From: an uncultured Bacteroidales bacterium
GTDB lineage: Bacteria > Bacteroidota > Bacteroidia > Bacteroidales > F082
Length of the DNA: 64,000 nucleotides
Direction of reading: 5' to 3'
Assembly: GCA_947307415.1 (NCBI GenBank)
Contig: CAMZJA010000009.1
Span: 1 to 64,000, forward strand
Numbering within the stretch: position 1 is the first letter of the stretch; each line of letters starts with the position of its first letter. Positions 18,001 to 24,724 of this stretch are shown one piece after another. A program made the translations under genes and the position numbers. The notes beneath the pieces were generated by a model. The model saw only the letters and a program-made list of their open reading frames with translations. It did not search any database and was not told the DNA's origin.

Positions 18001-18445
18001 TTAAAGTATTCTTACTCAATATTTTACGAGTGACAATTTTCTCACTCAAAGCTTCGGGGTAAGAAACGATTATCGTCTTGCGCTCGGATGTTGAAACCCT
18101 TTGCAGAACCTCGGTTCGCGATAAGATATAGGTGTTATCGGGCTTCTCGGGCTCATACGGACGTTTGTACGAGGTCGGGTAAAACAGAATCATCTTCTTG
18201 GCGTAGTCCTGCTCGCGCTCGCCGAAAATATTCTCGAGGTCGTTGTAGAAATACGCAGCACTCTCTTTGTCGGCACACACCACAAAATGCTGTCCGCCAA
18301 TCTTCTCAAAAGCGCTTGCAACAGCGAAAGCCTTCGCAGAGCCTACTATCCCCTTGCAAAACACGTTTTTCTTATCATTAAGATAATCAACGAGTTGCAA
18401 GATTCTGGCGTCGTCTTTATAATATGAAATAGGGTTTTCTTTCAC
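15092..18445 (-). CDS. mfd: Transcription-repair coupling factor Mfd
   Basis: About 1117 aa from the GTG at 18445. It removes RNA polymerase stalled at DNA damage and recruits UvrA. UvrB-like domains at the N-terminus, the RNA polymerase-interacting domain (GDYVTHIDHGIGRFDGLE) near 460, helicase motifs GDVGFGKTEVA and IDEEQKFGV, RGRVGRSNKKAFCYLL, and a C-terminal TRCF domain. The frame stays open to an ATG at 18484 (13 more codons), but the only good -7 box (18451-18458) lies inside that extension. GTG at 18445 is therefore preferred, which would make the mRNA leaderless. Confidence 0.95.
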   Translation of the reverse strand: MKENPISYYKDDARILQLVDYLNDKKNVFCKGIVGSAKAFAVASAFEKIGGQHFVVCADKESAAYFYNDLENIFGEREQDYAKKMILFYPTSYKRPYEPEKPDNTYILSRTEVLQRVSTSERKTIIVSYPEALSEKIVTRKILSKNTLKLAVGEKVDMDFVTDTLLEYNFEHVDFVVEPGQFAIRGGIVDVFSFANDYPYRIVFDFDEVESIRSFNPVDQLSIEKLQRIVLLPNLQDHNLSEERETIFQYLQNQTVMWLDETDFLKERIDAEYKKAVDAFEAFEENEKLKSPETLFAQSDELLTQLDDFKSVTFETYSDSVGKEIVEFNITSQPVFNKNFEMLQNTINSLKDRDYRILFFSESKRQLERIQSILNDLQQKDESNHDFTPILYSIQAGFVDNDQKLCCFTDHQIFERYHRFHLREGFASSQALTIKELYDLKPGDYVTHIDHGIGRFDGLEIIDHNGKQQEALRLIYQNGDLLYVSIHSLHRISKYSSKDGAEPSLSKLGSNAWNKLKAKTKSKVKDIARELIKLYAERKNSKGFQFMPDTYLQTELEASFMYEDTPDQLKATIDVKRDMEKESPMDRLVCGDVGFGKTEVAIRAAFKAVSDSKQVAVLVPTTVLALQHFHTFSSRLKGFPVTIDYMNRFKTAKEQKKTLDDVKNGRIDILIGTHRIISKDVEFKDLGLLIIDEEQKFGVSAKEKLKQMKTNVDTLTLTATPIPRTLQFSMMGARDMSIITTPPPNRYPVETELRSFSPDVIRDAIQYELARDGQVFFVHNRIQNIMEVYDMIISCVPGAKVAVGHGQMEGDKLEQIMLDFIDGKYDVLLCTTIIEAGLDIPNANTIIINDAHKYGLSDLHQLRGRVGRSNKKAFCYLLTPPLAMLSDEAQKRLRALEEFSDLGSGFNIAMRDLDIRGAGNLLGAEQSGFINDIGFETYHKILDEAIMELKENEFKDLFEKPEEEKKYVRECAIESDLEILLPNEYVDSSAERISLYNELDHIENEEGLMRFTDNLIDRFGELPPQANDLLNTVRLRWIARDLGFEKIVLKKGDMTCYFLQDQESEYFNTTIFQKIIRYASDHLKRCQFKEQNGKNILIFKVVDRVKDALDLLREINS

Positions 18446-18450
18446 GGGTG

Positions 18451-18458
18451 CAAAAATA
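18451..18458 (-). promoter_or_regulatory. -7 box immediately before mfd
   Basis: TATTTTTG on the minus strand ends 5 nt before the GTG at 18445, leaving no room for a normal leader. Confidence 0.5.
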
Positions 18459-18565
18459 CGAAATATTTTGTAACTTTGCAGCAAGAACCGAAACGAAAAA
18501 CGTTTCAGTTTAGGGTTATTTTATAAAAATATTTCACTTTTAAGTGAAGTTTGAAAAATTATTAG

Positions 18566-18573
18566 TATATTTG
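18566..18573 (+). promoter_or_regulatory. -7 box for toxin-antitoxin pair
   Basis: TATATTTG, 21 nt upstream of the ATG at 18595. It argues against longer N-terminal versions of the toxin. Confidence 0.5.
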
Positions 18574-18594
18574 CAAGCTAAAATTTGTGAAGCT

Positions 18595-19074
18595 ATGACT
18601 AAAAAAATGACTTTAAAAACAATTGAACAAAACGAAATAGTTTGCCTGTATTCTATTCGTTTTGAGGGTAATGACAAAAGCGAATTTGAAAGATTTCTTG
18701 CAGAATTCAAAGACAATGCGAGGTTGAACAAGGATTTTCAGACAATTATTTTCGCTTTGAAAAAGATTATAGAACAAGGTGCTTTGGAAAGGTTTTTCAG
18801 AACTGAAGGCAAAATGAATGACAATCTTTGTGCGTTGTCAATTGATGCGAGAAGTTTAAGGTTGTACTGCCTCAGAATTTCAGATCAGATTTTGATATTA
18901 GGCAATGGCGGAGAAAAAACGACAAGGACTTACCAAGAAGATGAAAAGTTGAGCGGTTACGTTTTAGACCTTCAGAAGTTTGACAAATTGTTGAAAGAAG
19001 CAAGGAAATCAGGAAATGTGAAAGTTGAGAACAATATTATTACTGGAATTGACAAAACAGTTTTTGAGATATGA
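18595..19074 (+). CDS. RelE/HigB-type toxin of a type II TA pair
   Basis: 159 aa. It resembles Bacteroidota toxins annotated as RelE/ParE or phage Gp49-like: EIVCLYSIRFEGNDKSEFERF at the start (split), a central FRTEGKMNDNLCAL, and the core RLYCLRISDQILILGNGGEKTT, where the GNGG-K-T segment follows the beta strands. Expected activity is ribosome-dependent mRNA cleavage, inferred from the family. The stop overlaps the antitoxin start as ATGA, the toxin-first order typical of higBA. The start at 18595 follows the -7 box. Confidence 0.75.
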   Translation: MTKKMTLKTIEQNEIVCLYSIRFEGNDKSEFERFLAEFKDNARLNKDFQTIIFALKKIIEQGALERFFRTEGKMNDNLCALSIDARSLRLYCLRISDQILILGNGGEKTTRTYQEDEKLSGYVLDLQKFDKLLKEARKSGNVKVENNIITGIDKTVFEI

Positions 19075-19406
19075 TACAGAATAAATTATTCAGAGAATGT
19101 TTGGCTGAAATACCCGAAGATCAAATGGCAGAATTCGAGCTGTCGTTTGCCATTGCCGAACGAATAGTTGAAGTGCTGAAACAAAAAGGCATGACTCGTC
19201 GTGATTTGGCCAACAAACTCGGCAAACGTGAATCGGAGATAAGCAAATGGCTTACCGGAAGGCACAATTTCACAATAAGCACCATTTCACACATAAGCTC
19301 AGCTCTTAGTGAAGACATTATCATGGTTGCAAGAAAGCAATATGATTTTGCTAATGAAGATTGCTTAAAAGCAGCTGAAGAACAACAACCTTATGGCAAA
19401 AACTAA
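19071..19406 (+). CDS. XRE-family antitoxin (HigA-like)
   Basis: 111 aa with one helix-turn-helix: KGMTRRDLANKLGKRESEISKWLTG at about 42-66, split here for length. Translationally coupled to the toxin by a 4-nt overlap. It is expected to bind and neutralise the toxin and repress the shared promoter. The 3' end overlaps a short open frame formed by a dispersed repeat. Confidence 0.85.
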   Translation: MIQNKLFRECLAEIPEDQMAEFELSFAIAERIVEVLKQKGMTRRDLANKLGKRESEISKWLTGRHNFTISTISHISSALSEDIIMVARKQYDFANEDCLKAAEEQQPYGKN

Positions 19407-19412
19407 AATATA

Positions 19413-19460
19413 CGACCTACCACAGGGTACTGTTGAGCATTTCGAAAATGGCATTAAAAA
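19413..19460 (+). repeat. Half copy of dispersed palindrome (copy A)
   Basis: 48 bp identical to 47262-47308 apart from one extra T: CGACCTACCACAGGGTACTG, then GAGCATTTCGAAAATGGC and ATTAAAAA. The left arm of the palindrome present in copy B is missing here. The repeat lies in a 25-codon open frame (19393-19470) that probably is not a real gene. Confidence 0.85.
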
Positions 19461-19490
19461 TGGTGATTAAATAAAATATGAAACTTTTAG

Positions 19491-19521
19491 GTTGCGATTT
19501 CGAAAATTATTATTATCTTTG
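19491..19521 (+). promoter_or_regulatory. Promoter of the decayed TA locus
   Basis: GTTG (19491-19494), exactly 19 bp, TATCTTTG (19514-19521). It should now transcribe the toxin remnant, the antitoxin and dusB. Confidence 0.7.
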
Positions 19522-19541
19522 CGACGTTAAATTTTGATGTT

Positions 19542-19629
19542 ATGACTTTCGATAAGATATTAGAAAACGGACGTTTGTGTTTTTGATGAAGAAAGTTTTG
19601 AAGATTACAGAAAGGAGATTGCATTATGA
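19542..19629 (+). pseudogene. Remnant of a HigB-type toxin gene (internal deletion)
   Basis: Reading from 19542 gives MTFDKILENGRLC and then a stop; the +1 frame from 19579 gives VFDEESFEDYRKEIAL and ends in TGA that overlaps the antitoxin start as ATGA. These are the first ~13 and last ~16 residues expected of a Bacteroidota toxin, so the body of the gene has been deleted and the frame lost. Promoter and antitoxin coupling are intact. Confidence 0.65.
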
Positions 19630-19940
19630 CACTTGATGAAACAATAGCCAGATTGAGCCGTTACCAGTCGGAAACACCATCGGAATGGCGTGAGAAAGAA
19701 GCGGTTTATCAGACTGCAAAATCGCAGGGATGGTTGAAATATTCCAGGAAAATCGCTATCAAGGTCGCCATGGCAATGAAATATCAAAATATCTCAAGGC
19801 AGGAGTTGGCCGAAAGAATGGGTTGCTCGCCGCAATACGTGTCGCGTCTGCTTAAAGGCGAGGAAAACCTGTCGCTTGAAACAATATGTAAACTTGAAGA
19901 AGCGTTAAATATAGCAATTTTGCAATATGAGTTTTCTTAA
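19626..19940 (+). CDS. Orphan XRE-family antitoxin
   Basis: 104 aa. The N-terminal helical part is followed by a helix-turn-helix at about 57-80: ISRQELAERMGCSPQYVSRL. The layout matches antitoxins of the HigA type that partner with the toxin whose remnant lies just upstream. With the toxin destroyed it may persist as a repressor of its own promoter, or protect against related toxins. Its last 14 nt overlap the start of dusB. Confidence 0.85.
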   Translation: MTLDETIARLSRYQSETPSEWREKEAVYQTAKSQGWLKYSRKIAIKVAMAMKYQNISRQELAERMGCSPQYVSRLLKGEENLSLETICKLEEALNIAILQYEFS

Positions 19941-20892
19941 TTTCGAGCATTATCCCCTGCTGTTGGCGCCAATGGAAGGCGTCACCGACCCGCCGTTTAG
20001 GCATGTGTGCAAGATGTACGGCGCCGACATCGTCTATTCCGAGTTCATCTCGTCGGACGGACTGATTCGCGATGCAGTAAAGAGTATCAATAAGTTACGA
20101 TATACAGAAAGCGAGCAACCGTTTGGAGTGCAAATCTTCGGAAATGCAGTCCAGCCGATGGTTGAGGCAGCGCAATATGCTGAACGTTATAACCCAGACA
20201 TCATCGACATCAACTTCGGATGTCCAGTGAAGAAAGTGGCATCGAAAGGCGCAGGTTCAGGTATAATGAACGACATCCCGAAGATGGTAGCGATAACCGA
20301 AGCGGTGGTGAAAGCGGTGAAAACGCCAGTTACGGTGAAGACGAGATTGGGTTACGACAGCGAGCATAAAGACATAGTAGAAATCGCCGAACGACTTCAA
20401 GATGTTGGTATTCAGGCGCTTACCATCCACGGACGTTTGCGCACCACAAAATGGGGCGAGCCAGCCGACTGGACACTCATCGGGGCAGTGAAAAACAACC
20501 CTCGCATGACGATTCCTATCATCGGCAACGGCGACGTGGTCGACGGCAAGTCAGCGAAATATTTCAAGGACACCTTCGGCGTCGACGGCCTCATGATTGG
20601 TCGCGCCACCTACGGAAACCCCTGGATTTTCAAGGAGATTCACGATTATCTTGAAAAAGGTGTCGAAGATGAGAAACCTTCCGTCGAGGAACGCGTTAGA
20701 GTGGCTAAGATGCACCTCAACGACTCGTTAAACTACAAAGATGAGCATTATGCCGTCATCGAGATGCGAAAACATTGGGGCTTGTACTTCAAAGGATTCC
20801 CGAACTTCAAGCAATTCAAAATGAAGCTGATGGAAGTGCCGACAGTGGCGGAAGTGACGGCTATTCTCAATGAAATCGAAAATTATTATTAG
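19927..20892 (+). CDS. dusB: tRNA-dihydrouridine synthase (DusB type)
   Basis: 321 aa flavoenzyme that reduces uridine to dihydrouridine in tRNA D-loops using NADPH. LLLAPMEGVTDPPFRHVC is the FMN-binding start, and INFGCPVKKV contains the catalytic cysteine (C98). The TIHGRLRTTKWGEPADW and IGNGDVVDG segments are typical. The start overlaps the antitoxin gene by 14 nt, so dusB expression may depend on translation of the antitoxin. A tRNA gene follows. Confidence 0.95.
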   Translation: MSFLNFEHYPLLLAPMEGVTDPPFRHVCKMYGADIVYSEFISSDGLIRDAVKSINKLRYTESEQPFGVQIFGNAVQPMVEAAQYAERYNPDIIDINFGCPVKKVASKGAGSGIMNDIPKMVAITEAVVKAVKTPVTVKTRLGYDSEHKDIVEIAERLQDVGIQALTIHGRLRTTKWGEPADWTLIGAVKNNPRMTIPIIGNGDVVDGKSAKYFKDTFGVDGLMIGRATYGNPWIFKEIHDYLEKGVEDEKPSVEERVRVAKMHLNDSLNYKDEHYAVIEMRKHWGLYFKGFPNFKQFKMKLMEVPTVAEVTAILNEIENYY

Positions 20893-20894
20893 TT

Positions 20895-20927
20895 TTTGAT
20901 AACATATTAATTTTTTTTGTACTTTTG
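20895..20927 (+). promoter_or_regulatory. Promoter of tRNA(CAT)
   Basis: TTTG (20895-20898), 21 bp, TACTTTTG (20920-20927); the tRNA starts 18 nt further on. Confidence 0.6.
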
Positions 20928-20945
20928 CACCCGGAAATTTTTCCA

Positions 20946-21019
20946 GCTCCTATAGCTCAGTCGGTTAGAGTAGCTGACTCATAATCAGTTGGTCCTAGGT
21001 TCAAGTCCTAGTGGGAGCA
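20946..21019 (+). tRNA. tRNA with CAT anticodon (Ile2 or elongator Met)
   Basis: 74-nt cloverleaf, anticodon loop CTCATAA. The acceptor stem GCTCCTA/TGGGAGC has C4-G69 and C5-G68, and the TTGGTC...TTCAAGTCC half resembles tRNA-Ile2, where C34 is modified to lysidine by TilS. Elongator Met cannot be excluded. It is not the initiator because position 1-72 is paired. CCA is not encoded. Confidence 0.88.
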
Positions 21020-21025
21020 CAAAAA

Positions 21026-21067
21026 AACGCCGACAATTTATACAAATTGCTGGCGTTTATTATTTTT
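21026..21067 (+). terminator. Terminator after tRNA(CAT)
   Basis: AACGCC/GGCGTT and CAATTT/AAATTG stems followed by a T-rich tail. The tail doubles as the -7 box of the next gene. Confidence 0.75.
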
Positions 21068-21068
21068 G
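21061..21068 (+). promoter_or_regulatory. -7 box of the AraC-type regulator
   Basis: TATTTTTG, 12 nt before the ATG at 21081. The 12-mer CATGATTCTATG at 21072-21083, directly after it, is repeated at 22651-22662 before the next gene. Confidence 0.5.
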
Positions 21069-21080
21069 CGACATGATTCT

Positions 21081-22607
21081 ATGAAAAGAATAACATACAT
21101 ATTATTATTTGTTTTCGCGGTTGTAGTGACAGCCCGCGCTGCAAATGTAAACGACACCATCCACACCCTGCGGGCGGCGATGAGCATCTATGGCTACCAA
21201 CCCGTGCAAGCGCTGCAGATCATCGACTCGGCGCTCATCGTGGGCAACATCGACGAGGTGCAAGCCGAACAGTGCCGGGCACGCATCTATGGCATGACGC
21301 TGATGCGCGAACAGATGGACTCGCTGCTTGGCGGACCGACAGACATCCGATTAGACTCGGCGCAGGCCATAGCCTTGCGACTGCTCACCAACGAATCCAT
21401 CAAGGCCAGCCTGACAAGACTTCGCGACGTGTATGAGATTCTGGCTTACACCGAGCGTATGCAGAACGACACCATGGGATGGCTCTATCGGTCACGACAG
21501 CTGGTCGATGTGTGCCGTCAGATAGGTCCAGAGGCGGAGACTGATGCCCTGCGCACGGAGGCTGAAATCGGCGTCGCGCTTTATGCCATGGGTCATGAAG
21601 AAGAAGGCATGGCGAAGGTGGACAGCGTGTTGGCTCTGCTCAATGACAAAGATAAATTTAACGAGCTTGACGCCTTCATCGTCGCCTCACGACGCAAGAT
21701 TACGATGCTCGGCTCGCGCGACCGCTATGCCGAGACGCTGCCTTTGGCCCGCCGTATCATAGAACGGCTCGACGACTACGAGTCAAACCCCGAAAGATAC
21801 CACGACAACAGCTACCGCGAGCCCAAAAACGACCAGAAACGTGCCGACTATATCCGTTTCTACCGCAATCAGGCCCAGAATTTAATCGCTGCTGCTTACG
21901 CGTCATTAGGCGATCATGGCAATATGCTCACGGCTTTCCGTCAGATAGAAGACGTTGTGCGCGAGGCCACGGCTCGAGAACACATAGCACGCTACAACGC
22001 CTTGCAGCAGCAGCTCGAGGCCGAGCACCAGCGTGATGCCGCACGACGGGCTAAAGAGTCACGCAAAGTGACAGGTTTTGTGAGTCTTCTGATACTTCTG
22101 TTCGCCATTTATGTCTTATGGCAGTGGCGCAAAACGAATAAGCAGAATAAAATCCTTGCCCAACAGATAAGAGATGCAGTGGAATACAAGGAGAAATATA
22201 GAGAACTTTCTACTCAAAACTCTCAACTTCAAAACAACTCTAAACTCTACACTCTAAACTCTACACTCTCCGAGGCCGAGCTTTCATCTTACCTTTGCGC
22301 TTTAATTGAAAATGAAAAGCTGTATCTCAATCCTTTGTTTGACCGTCAGACACTCATCGACCGCACCGGTCTCTCAAAAGAGCGCATCGGTGCCGCCTTT
22401 TCGCATGGCGGCGAATACGCCAGACTCACCACCATTGTTCGCGAGCTTCGTCTAAACCACGCTGTCCGCCTCATGAACGAACATCCTGAAATGAGCTTAG
22501 AGCAAGTGTGTTTGGCAAGCGGTTTTTCAAATACAACCTCCTTCCGTCGCAGCTTCAAGGAAAAATACGGAATATCTCCCTCAGAATTCCGCGAAACGAA
22601 GGAATAA
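21081..22607 (+). CDS. Membrane-anchored AraC-type regulator with helical sensor domain
   Basis: 508 aa. Signal/anchor at 1-20, a periplasmic helical TPR-like domain (about 20-325), one membrane helix near 330-350 (FVSLLILLFAIYVLWQW), a coiled linker, and a C-terminal AraC DNA-binding domain (about 405-505; GLSKERIGAAF and LEQVCLASGFSNTTSFRRSFKEKYG, the latter split between helices). This is a one-component sensor that would bind DNA from the membrane. The linker carries a stretch encoded by CTCTAMA heptamers (22209-22270). The TTG at 21066 is rejected because it overlaps the -7 box. The neighbouring T9SS cargo gene, with tandem repeats in its promoter, is the obvious target. Confidence 0.8.
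   Translation: MKRITYILLFVFAVVVTARAANVNDTIHTLRAAMSIYGYQPVQALQIIDSALIVGNIDEVQAEQCRARIYGMTLMREQMDSLLGGPTDIRLDSAQAIALRLLTNESIKASLTRLRDVYEILAYTERMQNDTMGWLYRSRQLVDVCRQIGPEAETDALRTEAEIGVALYAMGHEEEGMAKVDSVLALLNDKDKFNELDAFIVASRRKITMLGSRDRYAETLPLARRIIERLDDYESNPERYHDNSYREPKNDQKRADYIRFYRNQAQNLIAAAYASLGDHGNMLTAFRQIEDVVREATAREHIARYNALQQQLEAEHQRDAARRAKESRKVTGFVSLLILLFAIYVLWQWRKTNKQNKILAQQIRDAVEYKEKYRELSTQNSQLQNNSKLYTLNSTLSEAELSSYLCALIENEKLYLNPLFDRQTLIDRTGLSKERIGAAFSHGGEYARLTTIVRELRLNHAVRLMNEHPEMSLEQVCLASGFSNTTSFRRSFKEKYGISPSEFRETKE
22209..22270 (+). repeat. Heptamer array H2 inside a gene (CTCTAMA)
   Basis: Units AAACTCT, CTCTAAA, CTCTACA, CTCTAAA, CTCTACA in tandem, in frame within the coiled linker of the AraC-type regulator (encoding NSKLYTLNSTLSEAEL). 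The same unit recurs between genes at 55668-55690. Confidence 0.8.
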
Positions 22608-22610
22608 AGC

Positions 22611-22669
22611 ACCGTACAATTTGTCTTTTTTACCATACAATTTGTCTATGCATGATTCTATGCATGATT
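22611..22669 (+). promoter_or_regulatory. Tandem direct repeats, candidate AraC-type operator
   Basis: ACCGTACAATTTGTCT (22611-22626) and ACCATACAATTTGTCT (22632-22647) are spaced 21 bp, two helical turns. They are followed by two TATGCATGATT copies (22647-22657 and 22659-22669) with a 12 bp period. The set lies just upstream of the -7 box TATTTTTG at 22688-22695, which lacks a -33 TTG, as in activator-dependent promoters. Confidence 0.6.
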
Positions 22670-22687
22670 ACGTATGGAACGCATTTG

Positions 22688-22695
22688 TATTTTTG
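22688..22695 (+). promoter_or_regulatory. -7 box of the T9SS cargo gene
   Basis: TATTTTTG, 32 nt before the start codon, no -33 element at the usual distance. Confidence 0.55.
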
Positions 22696-22727
22696 TATTT
22701 TAAAATTTACAATTAAAGTTCATAAAT

Positions 22728-24338
22728 ATGAAAAAATTATCTTTACTTCTTCTGGCTATGGTGGCCGCATTTGCGCTACAAGCCCAGTGGACCGACAACC
22801 CGGCCCAAAACAGCATCATCGCTATCAATGACACTACACAAAGCATCACAGTCACCGACATCCGCACCATGACCGACGCGGTGACCAACGACACTTACGT
22901 CCAATGGCTCTCTATGGGGGGCGGCAACGGCTTTGCCCCTACATTGCAACGTCTCACCGCTGACGGCACGCCGCAATGGGGCGAAAGCGGCATCCGCTTC
23001 AGTCAATTCAATTTCTCTACTCATTCGGCAGGTGTCTCTTTGGCCATCACCCCCAACCATGATGTTTTGAGCTGTTTCTCCACTGCCGACCACGTAACCG
23101 TGGCTTTGCGTTTCCATCCCGACGGCACCTACGCCTGGGGCGAACAAGGCGTCACCCTTTTCGGCGGCAACGGCGGCTACCGTGCTGAAATCATCGCCGG
23201 CAGCGACGGCGGCGCATGGACTTTAGGATCTGACAACGAAAATCTTTATCTGCAATATGTCAACGCCGACGGCACATTGAACCCGCTCATCACCCTCGAA
23301 CCGGATAACGACACCATCCAATACATGTTCGGGAAACTCACTCTCCGCGATGACAACAGCGTTTTCCTGACCTACGAACATATATGGGTCCAACCGGGTT
23401 CCTATTCAAATTGGGGAACCAAGGAGATTCATCTCACCGGCTACGCCGTTGATGGCACACAAACCATTTCCGATGTCGTGTTGTTGCCAATGGTGGATTG
23501 CATAACCACATACAACCACTCTGTGGAACCAGACGGCTTGGGCGGTGCATACGCCTACATATCAGTTGTATGCGATTCCATAAATCCTACGTTCAAAACC
23601 CTTGTGTTCCACCACGATGCCAATGGCAGCAGCACCATCAGCGACCCATACGGAGCCAATGTACACTCCGATGACCCTCATCACTACTATATAGGACCTT
23701 ATGTCTCTGTTGATCCCGTCACTCATGACCTGCTCATCGCCTATTTACAGACAAATACAGATAATAACGAGAACAAAGTATATGCCAACCGCATCACTGC
23801 CACAGGCGAGCGCGTTTGGGACGAAGGTTTATTGGTTTACGAAGCAGGAGATCCACTCTATGCACTCTCCACTCCAAGCATTTCCGCTTTCGAAGACGGC
23901 AGCGGGTTTGCTGTGACCTATTTCAGACTCGACGATAACTGGGATACCAAAAAATACACTATTGAGGCGGCTGGCTATGACATAAACTGCAATGTGTTGT
24001 GGAACAAACAACTCTGTTCCAACAATTATGCCAAGACTCTTCCCGAAACAATCTCTGGCTTCCATAACGGACAAAACATAATAGCATGGGGCAAATTAGA
24101 CAAGAACATAATCTACGCCCAGAACTTCGGCGTCGACGGCTCAATGGGCCAGGGATTGGATGTGGAAGAAATCTTCGAAGATGAAGAAATCGTCACTATA
24201 GTAAAAGTCTTCAACGTCAACGGTCAGGTCATGCAGTGCAATGACTTGAACCAGCTCAACACCGGCGTTTACATCATCCAGGGAGAGACAGAGAGCGGTA
24301 AGATGGTGAACAAGAAAGTCGTTTTGACGAAAAAATAG
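22728..24338 (+). CDS. Secreted protein with T9SS C-terminal sorting domain
   Basis: 536 aa. Signal peptide at 1-20 (cleavage after LQA). The body is built of repeating WG..G-type beta segments (GTPQWGESGI, TYAWGEQGV, GERVWDEGLL), suggesting a beta-propeller. The last ~70 residues form a type A sorting domain (VKVFNVNGQVMQCNDLNQLNTGVYII...KKVVLTKK, non-contiguous), which the type IX secretion system would remove when attaching the protein to the surface. The usual PNP at the start of that domain is missing. Binding target or activity unknown. The upstream operator repeats suggest control by the AraC-type regulator. Confidence 0.75.
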   Translation: MKKLSLLLLAMVAAFALQAQWTDNPAQNSIIAINDTTQSITVTDIRTMTDAVTNDTYVQWLSMGGGNGFAPTLQRLTADGTPQWGESGIRFSQFNFSTHSAGVSLAITPNHDVLSCFSTADHVTVALRFHPDGTYAWGEQGVTLFGGNGGYRAEIIAGSDGGAWTLGSDNENLYLQYVNADGTLNPLITLEPDNDTIQYMFGKLTLRDDNSVFLTYEHIWVQPGSYSNWGTKEIHLTGYAVDGTQTISDVVLLPMVDCITTYNHSVEPDGLGGAYAYISVVCDSINPTFKTLVFHHDANGSSTISDPYGANVHSDDPHHYYIGPYVSVDPVTHDLLIAYLQTNTDNNENKVYANRITATGERVWDEGLLVYEAGDPLYALSTPSISAFEDGSGFAVTYFRLDDNWDTKKYTIEAAGYDINCNVLWNKQLCSNNYAKTLPETISGFHNGQNIIAWGKLDKNIIYAQNFGVDGSMGQGLDVEEIFEDEEIVTIVKVFNVNGQVMQCNDLNQLNTGVYIIQGETESGKMVNKKVVLTKK

Positions 24339-24345
24339 ACATTTT

Positions 24346-24420
24346 ATGAGATTATTGGTTATCGCCCTGCTGTGTGCGGTCGCACAAGGGGCTTGGGGAC
24401 AACAGGACGATAACCATTGA
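24346..24420 (+). pseudogene. Signal-peptide remnant of a lost exported protein
   Basis: 24 codons: MRLLVIALLCAVAQGAWG followed by QQDDNH and a stop. This is a complete secretion signal with almost nothing behind it. A shifted frame continues TITIDMNGFTLDR before another stop. It looks like the 5' end of a gene cut by a deletion. Confidence 0.45.
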
Positions 24421-24592
24421 CATGAACGGCTTCACGCTGGACCGTTGAAGCATACGATAAGATGATTGGTCTTTCATCAAGTGAAAACTCCACAGACGAC
24501 TCGGTGTTGACAGTCATCGTAATCTCATTTTGTGCATTAGCCACGCTCATAATTGCGAAGAAGCACACGATCAAAAATAAATTTTTCTTCAT
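24359..24592 (-). pseudogene. Truncated exported protein, opposite strand
   Basis: From the ATG at 24592: signal peptide MKKNLFLIVCFFAIMSVANA and about 18 residues (QNEITMTVNTESSVEFSL) like the N-terminus of BspA/leucine-rich or beta-domain surface proteins. The frame then runs antisense through the plus-strand remnant and stops. Two gene starts therefore face each other with both bodies missing. Confidence 0.45.
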
Positions 24593-24661
24593 AGACTTTA
24601 ATTTTAAAATTGACATCTATTTAGGTGCAAAAACTTTGAAAAAATAACTTGAAAGAAAAAT

Positions 24662-24692
24662 TTTGAGATTTGTTAGTTTTTTGCTATATTTG
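24662..24692 (+). promoter_or_regulatory. Consensus promoter of the secreted thioredoxin-like gene
   Basis: TTTG (24662-24665), exactly 19 bp, TATATTTG (24685-24692), 32 nt upstream of the start codon. Confidence 0.8.
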
Positions 24693-24724
24693 CACCTAAT
24701 TAATTTGAACAAAAAAAATAAACT

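Noticed and set aside
19393..19470. 25-codon frame (MAKTKIYDLPQGTVEH...) behind the antitoxin
   Set aside because: It is formed by dispersed repeat copy A; the other copy has a one-base shift and a different frame, so no conserved peptide is supported.
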